Positions 25,532-33,512 of a DNA stretch of 64,000 nt are shown piece after piece. The first letter of the stretch is position 1, and each line of letters begins with the position of its first letter. The notes beneath the pieces are model-generated. The model was given only the letters and a program-made list of their open reading frames with translations, had not been told where the DNA came from and searched no databases. The translations under genes were made by a program, and so were the position numbers. This DNA is from Hoeflea phototrophica DFL-43 (GTDB lineage Bacteria; Pseudomonadota; Alphaproteobacteria; Rhizobiales; Rhizobiaceae). The DNA is taken from NCBI RefSeq assembly GCF_000154705.2, contig NZ_CM002917.1, positions 1,010,461 to 1,074,460 on the forward strand. Direction: 5' to 3'.

Positions 25532-26959
25532 ATGCATCCGCCAAGCGAAGACTCATGTCTTGAACAAATATGCCCAATCGATAGTCTCGTGCCCTATGCT
25601 AACAATGCCCGGACCCATTCGAAGAAACAGATCAGACAGATCGCCGACAGCATCAGGCGGTTTGGTTTTTGCAATCCGGTTCTGATCGCCGACGACCATA
25701 CAATCATCGCGGGTCATGGGCGGGTCGAAGCCGCAAAGCTGATCGGGATGACAGAAGTGCCTGTGCGCAAACTCTCGCATTTGTCGCGGGATGAGGTGCG
25801 GGCCTATATCCTGGCGGACAACAAGTTGGCCGAGAATGCCGGCTGGGACCGCGATCTGCTCGCGATCGAAATGCAGGGCCTCATGGATCTTGATTTTGAT
25901 ATCGAGGATCTCGGTTTCTCCACCACAGAGATTGACCTGACCATTGGTGGAGAGATCAGCGGCGCCAGCGAACCCGATCGTTTGCTCGATGCGATCGAGC
26001 CGGTGGGACCAGGACCTGCAGTGACGCGCGCAGGGGACCTCTGGCAACTTGGGCCGCACCGTCTTCTGTGCGGCGATGCCCGATCTCATGAGGATATTGC
26101 ACGCCTGTGCGAGGGAAAGCCGGCAGCTCTGCTGTTCACCGATCCGCCTTACAATGTAGCCATTGATGGCCATGTCAGTGGTCTGGGCAGGATCAAACAT
26201 CGCGAGTTTGCGCTGGCGTCGGGCGAGATGGACGAAACTACGTTTGCGGCTTTCCTGAAGGAATCCCTGGGTGCAGCAGCCTCACAATTGAAGGACGGCG
26301 CCATTGCCTATGTCTGCATGGACTGGCGGCACATGCGTGAACTGCTTGAAGCAGGCCATGCGGTCTTTGATGAACTGAAGAACCTTTGCGTCTGGAACAA
26401 GACCAATGGCGGCATGGGGTCGTTCTACCGCTCCAAGCATGAGCTGGTCTTCGTATTCAAGAAGGGAACCGCAGCTCACATCAACAATTTTGGCCTTGGG
26501 GATACCGGACGCTATCGAACCAATGTCTGGGACTATCCGGGCATCAGTTCTCTCGGCGCCAACCGGGATGAAGAACTGGCGATGCACCCGACTGTCAAGT
26601 CTGTGGCACTGATTGCCGATGCAATACGGGATTGCTCGAAGCGGGGCGACACTGTCCTCGACGTGTTCGGCGGATCCGGCTCGACGCTTATCGCCGCTGA
26701 CCAGTGCGGCCGTGCGGCCCGTCTGATCGAGATCGATCCGCTCTACTGCGACACCATCATTCGAAGGTTTGAGCGGATCACCGGAGAGCCAGCGCGGCTG
26801 ACGGAAACCAGAACATCGTTTGCGAAGGTGGCGATCGCGCGGATGGACGCCCACGATAGCGGTAATGGCTCTGACCTGTGCGCTTCCACAGAGATCGGCG
26901 CCTCTGAGTTGTCGGGTTCTTGCAGTTCATCGGTCAACGCGGCCGGAGGAGATCAGTGA
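25532..26959 (+). CDS. ParB-domain / DNA methyltransferase fusion (beta-class)
   Basis: 475 residues from ATG 25532 (GGAG 7 bases upstream; the ATG at 25526 is too close). Residues 10-110 form a ParB/Srx-like domain (IDSLVPYANNARTHS, GHGRVEAAKLIGM). The methyltransferase part has DPPYN at 204-208 and VFGGSGST at 378-385, in the order catalytic motif then SAM motif, typical of beta-class N6-adenine or N4-cytosine enzymes. Such fusions occur on phages and islands of alphaproteobacteria. No restriction endonuclease gene is adjacent, so it may protect the element's DNA or act epigenetically. It is coupled to the next gene by TGATG. Confidence 0.9.
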   Translation: MHPPSEDSCLEQICPIDSLVPYANNARTHSKKQIRQIADSIRRFGFCNPVLIADDHTIIAGHGRVEAAKLIGMTEVPVRKLSHLSRDEVRAYILADNKLAENAGWDRDLLAIEMQGLMDLDFDIEDLGFSTTEIDLTIGGEISGASEPDRLLDAIEPVGPGPAVTRAGDLWQLGPHRLLCGDARSHEDIARLCEGKPAALLFTDPPYNVAIDGHVSGLGRIKHREFALASGEMDETTFAAFLKESLGAAASQLKDGAIAYVCMDWRHMRELLEAGHAVFDELKNLCVWNKTNGGMGSFYRSKHELVFVFKKGTAAHINNFGLGDTGRYRTNVWDYPGISSLGANRDEELAMHPTVKSVALIADAIRDCSKRGDTVLDVFGGSGSTLIAADQCGRAARLIEIDPLYCDTIIRRFERITGEPARLTETRTSFAKVAIARMDAHDSGNGSDLCASTEIGASELSGSCSSSVNAAGGDQ

Positions 26960-27831
26960 TGGCCAGAAAAAGAGGCAACCGACCCGCCACCGGCAAGAAT
27001 GGTGATAACCGGGAACTGACGCAGTTCCAAAAGTCCCTGCTCAAGGAGGCCAACCGCACGATCACGCTGCGAAGCGACGGCCACGCCCAGGAAGCGACCC
27101 TTTCGGAAGCCGTTATCCGCAGATTGTTCCAGGTCGCAACCAGTGGTTCGCCGCATGCGCTCGGCCACGTCTTGCGAAACCTCAATGACGCACAAGCTCT
27201 CAATCAGGCGTTGATCCGCGAGAAAGTGGCAGAGGGCGAGCGGATCAAACAGCGGCTGCAAAACCGCCTCGATCAGGCTGTCCTTGAAGGAGCTGACCCG
27301 GTCTGGATCGTTCCCCATCCTGACGACATTGTCATTGATGAAGACGAGGGCTGGACCATGACGGGTCCGATGGATGAGGAGGATTTGAAACCGATCCGCC
27401 GCCGCGTCACGATGCGAAACATCTTTCTGCTGCAGTCGGTGCTCGAGGAGCGACTCTCTGACGCTCCTCGACTGGGAGAGTCCGATGCGCCAGCAGTAGA
27501 AACTGCGGGCAGCACTTCACAGGTCTTCGCGACCTTGCTCAATGACAACCTGCCGCAGCGGTTCCAACTGACGGTCACCGGATTTTTATTCGAGACCATG
27601 CGTTACCAGCGGCTGACCAAGCGCGAACTGCTCAAGACAACGCGCCTCGCCTGGGCCGCGATTGGCCAGCCCTTACCCCGAGGCACGATCCTGCCGCCCT
27701 GGAGCGAAGCCGGTCCGCGGGTTGAGCACATGATGCGTGTCCTCCACGACGTCCTTGGCCAGATGAGGGCGGGTACGCTCATCAGCGAGCGGGATATCGC
27801 GGAGAGGTTGGGCGAGATGCTGCGGCGGTGA
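26959..27831 (+). CDS. DUF5681-like protein partnered with the ParB-methyltransferase
   Basis: 290 residues from ATG 26959, overlapping the methyltransferase stop by one base and preceded by a strong GGAGGAG. The N-terminal 90 residues (TITLRSDGHAQEATLSEAV, then LFQVATSGSPHALG) resemble the DUF5681 segment that often follows phage-type ParB/methyltransferase genes; the classical GNPxGRP start is only partly kept (RGNRPATGKNG). The C-terminal half has LFETMRYQRLTKRELLKTTR and no motif I know. Function unknown; a small-terminase-like or DNA-binding role has been suggested by context for relatives but is not shown here. Confidence 0.65.
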   Translation: MARKRGNRPATGKNGDNRELTQFQKSLLKEANRTITLRSDGHAQEATLSEAVIRRLFQVATSGSPHALGHVLRNLNDAQALNQALIREKVAEGERIKQRLQNRLDQAVLEGADPVWIVPHPDDIVIDEDEGWTMTGPMDEEDLKPIRRRVTMRNIFLLQSVLEERLSDAPRLGESDAPAVETAGSTSQVFATLLNDNLPQRFQLTVTGFLFETMRYQRLTKRELLKTTRLAWAAIGQPLPRGTILPPWSEAGPRVEHMMRVLHDVLGQMRAGTLISERDIAERLGEMLRR

Positions 27832-27854
27832 GCCGACCAGCAACTCCGTCGGCT
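27831..27854 (+). terminator. Possible terminator hairpin after the methyltransferase operon
   Basis: AGCCGAC and GTCGGCT form a perfect 7-bp stem around a 10-base loop, starting at the last base of the stop codon and followed by GTTATTAAT. The short stem and poor U-run make it weak. Confidence 0.4.
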
Positions 27855-27877
27855 GTTATTAATCATGAGGTCTTGCA

Positions 27878-28042
27878 ATGGATAATGCGAACCGGAGGGT
27901 TTCTAAAAAACTCGGGGCTATCCAGATCGACAACGCCGTCATTGAGCGCATTGTCGAGATCCACTCAGCAATGAACAGCTTCTTGAGATTTGGTTCGCAC
28001 GCGTTGACGCTGGAACAGAGAGATAGGGAAACTCCAGTCTGA
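27878..28042 (+). CDS. Possible 54-residue small protein at the island edge
   Basis: ATG 27878 to TGA 28042, beginning MDNANRRVSKKLGAIQI, with GAGG 8-9 bases upstream. It is hydrophilic and helical-looking, with no family recognised. It could be a short gene or the remnant of a larger one (VSKKLGAIQIDNAVIERI reads like a fragment of a regulator). It is the last thing of island character before the catabolic cluster. Confidence 0.35.
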   Translation: MDNANRRVSKKLGAIQIDNAVIERIVEIHSAMNSFLRFGSHALTLEQRDRETPV

Positions 28043-28078
28043 CGGCGGTAGTGCCCAAAACCTGGCAACTCCGTTTGT

Positions 28079-28927
28079 TCAACAGACAGTTTTGAAGCGT
28101 TCGATGATTACATCTATGACTTCACTAGGGTCGCGCGCCCACCAGTTTGCTGCGGAGAAAACCTCGACCTCGCATGGGCCGAGATAACCGGCATCTTCAA
28201 CAGCGGCGCGAACTGCCTTTAGGTCTGCCACTCCATCACCCATCATGCCTCGGTCTAAAAGCATATGAGATGTGTTCTCCAGCCAGTCGCAGACGTGATA
28301 GCCCAAGATCCGGTCTGCTGCCGCTGCGCAACCCGCGGCGAGTTCTCTGTCCCACCAGACATGGTAGACATCGACCGCGATCCCGACATTGTCTGCTTGC
28401 ACCATATGGCAAACGTGCAGGGCGTCCTGCACGGTCATCAGACAGGTTCGATTGCCGCCAAACATCGGGTTAAGAGGTTCCAAGGCGAGGTTCACATTTC
28501 GGTCCGCCGCATAGGGTGCGATAGCCGCAACGCGGTCGGCGAGTATTTTTTGGGTCTCGATTACGCCCTTTGTGCCGGGTTCAGTACCGCCAGTCACTAT
28601 GGTGAGGACGTTTGTTTGCAAGCCCGCTGCCATATCGATGGATTTTTTGGCTTCATCCATCCAAGCCTCCGGCCGTTCGGAGCCGACGAGGTAGGGTGTG
28701 CGGCACAAGCCAACAACCTGCATTCCGGCAGCGCGCACACGCTCGCCGATTTCGACGGCTTGCATTCCAATTTCCCGTCGCCAGAACACGATGCCGCCGA
28801 GCCCGCGCTCCGCACAGGCGTCCACCACTCGTTCGACAGGCCAGCCCGCGCCTTGACCGTCCAGATTATGGCCCAATGTTGCTGTGTTCAGCGCAAGGGC
28901 TCGGGTGTCGTTGGAGAAATCGCGCAT
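28079..28927 (-). CDS. Sugar phosphate isomerase/epimerase-like TIM barrel
   Basis: 282 residues from ATG 28927, two bases beyond the preceding stop. It belongs to the xylose-isomerase-like/AP-endonuclease-2 fold: GGIVFWRRE, LALEPLNPM with the metal-binding Glu, VGIAVDVYHVWWD and HVCDW (His/Asp ligands), and a terminal EVEVFSAANWW. Members isomerise or epimerise sugars, keto-sugars or inositol intermediates. The substrate is unknown. It is the final gene of the five-gene minus-strand operon driven from the operator region at 32491. Confidence 0.85.
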   Translation of the reverse strand: MRDFSNDTRALALNTATLGHNLDGQGAGWPVERVVDACAERGLGGIVFWRREIGMQAVEIGERVRAAGMQVVGLCRTPYLVGSERPEAWMDEAKKSIDMAAGLQTNVLTIVTGGTEPGTKGVIETQKILADRVAAIAPYAADRNVNLALEPLNPMFGGNRTCLMTVQDALHVCHMVQADNVGIAVDVYHVWWDRELAAGCAAAADRILGYHVCDWLENTSHMLLDRGMMGDGVADLKAVRAAVEDAGYLGPCEVEVFSAANWWARDPSEVIDVIIERFKTVC

Positions 28928-28928
28928 A

Positions 28929-30080
28929 CTATCGAACCCCATAGAGTTTGAGCAGCAGCTCCATGCGTTCAACGGCAAGTTCCGGTCGGCTGAGTGCGCC
29001 ACAGGCGTCAGCCAATTTGAAGCATTCGACGAAGTGCGGCAGGGAACGCAATGCTTGTGCGCCAGCCAGCATCGTGAAGTGATCTTGATGCCCATTCAGC
29101 CAGGCCAGAAAAACCACGCCGGTCTTGTAGTGTTGGGTTGGCGCCTGGAAAATGTGGCGTGCAAGCGGTACCGTAGGATCGAGAACCGCGTGGAAGCCGT
29201 CCTTGTCCCCTGAGTTCAACTTGGAAATCGCTGTCGCAGCATGTGCGGCAATCGGGTCGAAAATCCCGAGTAGAGCATGGCTGAAGCCTTGCTCGTCTCC
29301 AGCGATGAGTTCGGGATAGTTGAAATCATCGCCGGTATACATCCGTACAGAGCCGGGAAGCTGCCTGCGCATTACGATCTCCTTTTGCGCGTCAAGCAGC
29401 GATATCTTGATCCCATCAATCTTTGTCTCGTTGTCGCGGATAACCGAAATAACAGTCGGTAGAGTACCCTCAAAGCTGTCGGCACCCCAATAGCCAGCCA
29501 AAGCCGGGTCAAACATCTCGCCCAGCCAATGAAGGATGACGGGTTGGTCGCATGCGGCGAGAACGTCATTGTATATTTTTATGTAATCGTCCGGCGTCTT
29601 TGCGACTTTTGCCAATGCGCGACTGGCCATGAGAATTATGCGCCCGCCAACGTCCTGAATGGCTTCGACCTGCTCAAGATAGGCGCGGCGTACATCGTCC
29701 AGTGATGTAGCCTCCGCTGGGTCCAGGTGATCGGTACCACAGCCATTGGCCACAAGAGCATTGGGAAAGGTAGCCTTGGTCTGACGGATCAATTCCAGTG
29801 CACCGAACCAATTCAGCCCCATACCGCGCTGAGCGGTATCCATCGCCTCGGCAATGCCAAGCCCCAGATCCACAAGGTGGGCACGGAACCCCATGGTTTT
29901 GTTCCAGTCAATGGCCCCTGTGCCCGAGGAGCCCGCTTCCGCGAAGGGATCGCACACAACATGTGCCGCCGAATAGACGCGCCTTGCGCTGTCGTGAGCC
30001 AAAGATGCCTTGGCAATAGGTGTACCTGTCACTTCGTAGTTGGACAGATGACCATCTGAATTCGGAAGTAAAATTCTCAT
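28929..30080 (-). CDS. DUF993 protein (dihydrodipicolinate-synthase-like aldolase fold)
   Basis: 383 residues, the normal length for DUF993. The sequence fits a class-I-aldolase-like TIM barrel: NGCGTDHLDP, GGRIILMASRALAKV, QPVILHWLGEMFDP and a Lys-rich strand GIKISLLDAQKE that may hold the Schiff-base lysine. DUF993 members occur in sugar catabolic clusters of rhizobia; a lyase on a keto-sugar derivative is plausible, but no specific reaction is established to my knowledge. It lies between SDR and isomerase genes with gaps of 12 and 1 bp. Confidence 0.85.
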   Translation of the reverse strand: MRILLPNSDGHLSNYEVTGTPIAKASLAHDSARRVYSAAHVVCDPFAEAGSSGTGAIDWNKTMGFRAHLVDLGLGIAEAMDTAQRGMGLNWFGALELIRQTKATFPNALVANGCGTDHLDPAEATSLDDVRRAYLEQVEAIQDVGGRIILMASRALAKVAKTPDDYIKIYNDVLAACDQPVILHWLGEMFDPALAGYWGADSFEGTLPTVISVIRDNETKIDGIKISLLDAQKEIVMRRQLPGSVRMYTGDDFNYPELIAGDEQGFSHALLGIFDPIAAHAATAISKLNSGDKDGFHAVLDPTVPLARHIFQAPTQHYKTGVVFLAWLNGHQDHFTMLAGAQALRSLPHFVECFKLADACGALSRPELAVERMELLLKLYGVR

Positions 30081-30092
30081 GGTGATGGCCTC

Positions 30093-30863
30093 CTAATAAC
30101 GCGGAACGAGCATGCCGCCGTCAACGGAAATGACATGCCCTGTTGTGTAAGGCAGGCCGTTGATTGCTAGTGTTGCGACCACCCTTCCGACTTCTTCCGG
30201 TTTCCCAACCCGAGGCATAAGGCACAGGCCATCGGCGGCGCGCGCTGAATAACTGTCAATGACTGCTTCGGTCATGGGTGTGTCAATCAAACCCGGTTGA
30301 ATATCGAATACCGGGATGTTCGCGGCACCCAGCCGCACAGCAAAGCTTTTCGAGATCATCGACGCGGCCGCCTTTGATGCGCAGTATTCGGCCCGCGCAA
30401 CGGCAACCGCTGAGGCATTCGACGACGTGACGTTTATGACCGAATAGAAAAGCTCCGGTTGGCGCTTGCGTGCCAAAACCCTTTTCGCAAAGGCTTGGGT
30501 CAAAAAGAAAACGGCCTTGGCGTTTATATTCATGCAGCGATCAAAACTCTCTTCGGTGACGTCCAACAGGTCGCCTCGGCTCAAAACACCAACGCCGGCG
30601 TTATTGACCAGTGTCGTTATCGGCCCCAACTCGGCTTCAATTCTGTCGAGTTTCTCTTCGTGTCGGGCGATGTCTGCGACATCAAACGCAGCCGCACACA
30701 CGCTGCGACCTCTGGCTTTGAAATCTAACAGGGCGCTGTTCAACGCATCGATATTGGAGATATCGTTCAACGCGATTGCGAAACCGCTATCTGATAGCTT
30801 TTCAGCTATCGCACGTCCGATCCCTTGGCTTGAACCGGTAACCAGGGCAACTTGCTTTTCCAT
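30093..30863 (-). CDS. SDR-family dehydrogenase
   Basis: 256 residues, preceded by GGAGGA. Classical SDR motifs are VTGSSQGIGRAIA (NAD(P) site), NNAGVG and YCASK (YxxxK), with a serine in INVTSSNASA; it ends VDGGMLVPRY. The likely role is oxidation or reduction of a sugar or 3-hydroxy intermediate in the operon's pathway; resemblance to ketoacyl reductases does not define the substrate. Confidence 0.88.
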   Translation of the reverse strand: MEKQVALVTGSSQGIGRAIAEKLSDSGFAIALNDISNIDALNSALLDFKARGRSVCAAAFDVADIARHEEKLDRIEAELGPITTLVNNAGVGVLSRGDLLDVTEESFDRCMNINAKAVFFLTQAFAKRVLARKRQPELFYSVINVTSSNASAVAVARAEYCASKAAASMISKSFAVRLGAANIPVFDIQPGLIDTPMTEAVIDSYSARAADGLCLMPRVGKPEEVGRVVATLAINGLPYTTGHVISVDGGMLVPRY

Positions 30864-30884
30864 TTTTCCTCCGATCCGGGGTGT

Positions 30885-32141
30885 TTACTGAACAATCACG
30901 GCACGAAAATCATTGACGTTCGTCCCGGTAGAACCCGGAACAAAGAGGTCATTGAGATGTTCGAAAGCCGAGTAAGCATCGTTGTTGAGCAGAAAGTCCT
31001 TGGCATTCAGGCCCATTCTGCAAGGGCGCGCGCAAGTCGTGCCGTCGGCGAATGCGCCCGCATTATTGCCGGACCCATCAATGCCATCAGTATCGGCAGC
31101 AAAGGCATCGATCCCCTGTGTGCCATCGATAGCGATTGTCAGGCTCAGCAGAAATTCAGTGTTGGGACCGCCACGTCCGGAGCCCTTCAGCGTTACTGTG
31201 GTTTCGCCGCCAGAAATCAGGCATACGGGCTTATGCATCGGCTGATCGCGGCCTAAAATGTGCTTTGCCATCGCGGTATGCATCTTGCCGATTTCGCGCG
31301 CCTCGCCTTCGATGGCATCGGACAGGATCCAAGGCTGAATATCGTTCGATCGAACAATTTCGCTTGCCGCATCCAGCGAGCTTTGTGGAGAGGCCAGAAG
31401 ATTGACTAAGTTATTTTTAAACCGTGCATCCGTAGGGTCAGCGGCGTCTGCCGTTGCGGTGTTAAGATGTTGCAATACGGCGGCGGGGAGTTTCAGGCCA
31501 TATTGATTTACCATTTTCAGCGCATCTTGACGGGTCGATGAATTTGGAATGGTAGGACCCGAAGGGACCAGCGAGAGATCGTCTCCCGGTATGTCTGAAA
31601 CGATGTAGCTGACTATTTTTGCCGGATAGGCCGCAAGTGCCAGGCGTCCGCCCTTGATCTCGCTGAAGTGTTTCCTCACGCAATTCATATCGGAAATCGG
31701 TGCACCGGAAGAAAGAAGCGCGGAACAAAGTGCTTGTTCATCCCGCAGGCTTAGGCCAACGGGATGAGCGGGCAGAAATGCAGACCCACCACCGGTGATC
31801 AATGCGATCAAAAGATCATATGCAGTTAAGCTTTCTGCCAGCATCAGCATTCTGTGTGCAGCGTTCAATCCTGTCCTGTCCGGAATGGGGTGAGCGGCTT
31901 CCACAACTTCTATCGGCTCACAGGGGACAGCGTATCCACAACGGGTCACAACCAGGCCCTCTAACGGGCCGTCCCAGACCCTTTCAAACGCGCGGGCAAC
32001 TTGGGCTACGCCCTTTCCTGCCCACAAAACCACGACCCGACCTTTGGGAGGTTTTGGGAAATGTTCGTCTCGCAAGAATTTTGGCTGTGCCGCGGAAATT
32101 ACCGCGTTAAAGGCGCTTTCCAACAGGTTTCGGTGTCGCAT
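30885..32141 (-). CDS. Glycerate 2-kinase / MOFRL family protein
   Basis: 418 residues from ATG 32141, overlapping the upstream stop by one base (TGATG). The DUF4147 N-terminal domain (GKGVAQVARAFE, TRCGYAVPC) and C-terminal MOFRL motif AADTDGIDGSGNNAGAF identify the type-2 glycerate kinase family, once called TtuD hydroxypyruvate reductase. It would phosphorylate glycerate to 2-phosphoglycerate, linking the pathway to glycolysis. Its presence suggests a three-carbon acid among the products. Confidence 0.9.
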   Translation of the reverse strand: MRHRNLLESAFNAVISAAQPKFLRDEHFPKPPKGRVVVLWAGKGVAQVARAFERVWDGPLEGLVVTRCGYAVPCEPIEVVEAAHPIPDRTGLNAAHRMLMLAESLTAYDLLIALITGGGSAFLPAHPVGLSLRDEQALCSALLSSGAPISDMNCVRKHFSEIKGGRLALAAYPAKIVSYIVSDIPGDDLSLVPSGPTIPNSSTRQDALKMVNQYGLKLPAAVLQHLNTATADAADPTDARFKNNLVNLLASPQSSLDAASEIVRSNDIQPWILSDAIEGEAREIGKMHTAMAKHILGRDQPMHKPVCLISGGETTVTLKGSGRGGPNTEFLLSLTIAIDGTQGIDAFAADTDGIDGSGNNAGAFADGTTCARPCRMGLNAKDFLLNNDAYSAFEHLNDLFVPGSTGTNVNDFRAVIVQ

Positions 32142-32452
32142 CAGACTTGAATGTCGCATACGAACACGCCCGCAATACCGCCTTCAGCGGCGGCATTTAT
32201 TCGACTACCTATTGCTTTGTGGGTCTCGTTTTCCAGATACGCGTCGCGGGCCGAGATCTCTTTGAAATCAAACCAGAACATGTCGAGAAAACCGTGCACC
32301 ACCGGGACTTCTGGCGATAGGTTTGGTCCATGGCCAAACGCCAGGATACCGTCTATCTCGCCCTGAAGAGCGCCGAGATCCCTGATGATGGCATCTTTGA
32401 CGTCTTGCCCGGTATCGCTCGCATATCTCAGAAAAACGAGGTGCTTGATCAT
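32141..32452 (-). CDS. Dabb (stress-responsive A/B barrel) domain protein
   Basis: 103 residues, beginning MIKHLVFLRYASDTG, the ferredoxin-like dimeric A/B barrel seen in Dabb proteins, with a central HGFLDMFWFDFKEI strand. Small Dabb proteins in catabolic operons can be lyases, isomerases or ligand binders; no catalytic residue is evident. It is the first gene of the minus-strand operon, 38 bp downstream of the proposed TetR operator at 32491-32508. Confidence 0.8.
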   Translation of the reverse strand: MIKHLVFLRYASDTGQDVKDAIIRDLGALQGEIDGILAFGHGPNLSPEVPVVHGFLDMFWFDFKEISARDAYLENETHKAIGSRINAAAEGGIAGVFVCDIQV

Positions 32453-32490
32453 GTGTGCCTCCCGGTTATCAAAAATGGTTGACCAAACAG

Positions 32491-32508
32491 TAACTCACTA
32501 TAGAGTGA
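32491..32508. promoter_or_regulatory. Operator copy 1: TAACTC-ACTATA-GAGTGA
   Basis: An 18-bp palindromic site in the 117-bp divergent region between the Dabb operon (minus) and the aldo/keto reductase gene (plus). A TTGACC lies 6 bases to its left. The same TAACTC-N6-GAGT pattern recurs at 33460 and 38271, always upstream of genes of this cluster, so it is the likely site of the TetR regulator encoded at 41510. Confidence 0.75.
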
Positions 32509-32569
32509 ATTAACAAGCCCATAAAATTTTCCCCCTCAGGCACTGCGTTGCCCCAAGCGAGGTGAACCA

Positions 32570-33388
32570 ATGACGATCTATTTTGATGGTGTTTATCAGC
32601 GGTCATTTGGGACCTATCCGCTGCAAGGCGGCGATATGAAGGCTGCTGTGCGAAAGGCGGCGGAGGTGGGGTACAGGGCGTTTGACACAGCACAGTGGTA
32701 TGGGAACGAAGCGGCCTTGGGTGAGGTGTTGCCGGAATTGGGTGTGGCAGGTGACGAGCTGCTGATCACGACGAAAGTGCATCCGGATAACATGGGCGAA
32801 GACCGATTCATGTCTTCTGTCGAGCAAAGCCTGCGTGATCTGAACTTAGACTCGGTTGACGTCTTGCTATTGCACTGGCCGCCAAATGACGGCCCGGTGG
32901 AACCGTCGCTGACATTGCTACAAGAGGCGCATTACAGGGGCTACGCCAAGAACATTGGTATATCGAATTACACATCCAAGATGATGCGTGAAGCTGTTGG
33001 TTTGTTGGATGTGCCGTTGGTGACGAACCAAGTGGAGTTTCACCCATTGCTCAATCAAGACAAACTGCTGAACGCTTCAGCCAAGACCGGAATACCGCTC
33101 TCGTCCTATTGCCCGCTAGCACGCGGAGAGATTTTTAGATTTCCGCTTTTTGACGAGATTGGTGAGGCGCATGGAAAAAGTGGCGCACAGGTTGCGCTAC
33201 GGTGGATCCTGCAAAAGGGTTTGTCCGTGAACACAACATCGACCAGGCGGGCAAATATAGAGGCGAATTTTAATATCATGGATTTCACATTGTCCTTGGC
33301 AGACACGGCTCGAATTGATGCGCTGACGGTCGCGGGATATCGCATTAGCAACGCGGATGTCGTGCCGTATGCACCGACCTGGGACTGA
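32570..33388 (+). CDS. Aldo/keto reductase
   Basis: 272 residues. The AKR (2,5-diketo-gluconate reductase-like) pattern is clear: FDTAQWYGNEAALGEVL with catalytic Asp/Tyr, LLITTKVHPDN with the lysine, LLLHWPPND with the histidine, and the NADP-binding LRWILQKGLSVNTTSTRRANIEAN. It should reduce or oxidise a sugar-derived carbonyl. It stands alone between operators 1 and 2 and is read divergently from the Dabb operon. Confidence 0.9.
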   Translation: MTIYFDGVYQRSFGTYPLQGGDMKAAVRKAAEVGYRAFDTAQWYGNEAALGEVLPELGVAGDELLITTKVHPDNMGEDRFMSSVEQSLRDLNLDSVDVLLLHWPPNDGPVEPSLTLLQEAHYRGYAKNIGISNYTSKMMREAVGLLDVPLVTNQVEFHPLLNQDKLLNASAKTGIPLSSYCPLARGEIFRFPLFDEIGEAHGKSGAQVALRWILQKGLSVNTTSTRRANIEANFNIMDFTLSLADTARIDALTVAGYRISNADVVPYAPTWD

Positions 33389-33459
33389 TTGATCCCACAG
33401 CGCTCAACGACTTTCTGAGCATGGTTGAAAACACTGCTTGACATATTTCGCAAATACCA

Positions 33460-33477
33460 TAACTCTCTAGTGAGTGA
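33460..33477. promoter_or_regulatory. Operator copy 2: TAACTC-TCTAGT-GAGTGA
   Basis: It lies 35 bp before the CoA-transferase start. A TTGACA is located 16 bases to its left, so the operator's TAACTC occupies the -10 position of a plausible sigma-70 promoter and binding would block RNA polymerase. Both this copy and copy 1 are followed by ATTAA. Confidence 0.75.
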
Positions 33478-33512
33478 ATTAATGATCCACCGCACTGGCG
33501 GCTCCAAGGAGA

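Noticed and set aside
16000..28080. Island boundaries marked by a tRNA gene and direct repeats
   Set aside because: I looked near 16.0-16.5 and 27.8-28.1 kb and found neither a tRNA nor a matching repeat, so the extents are given only by gene content.
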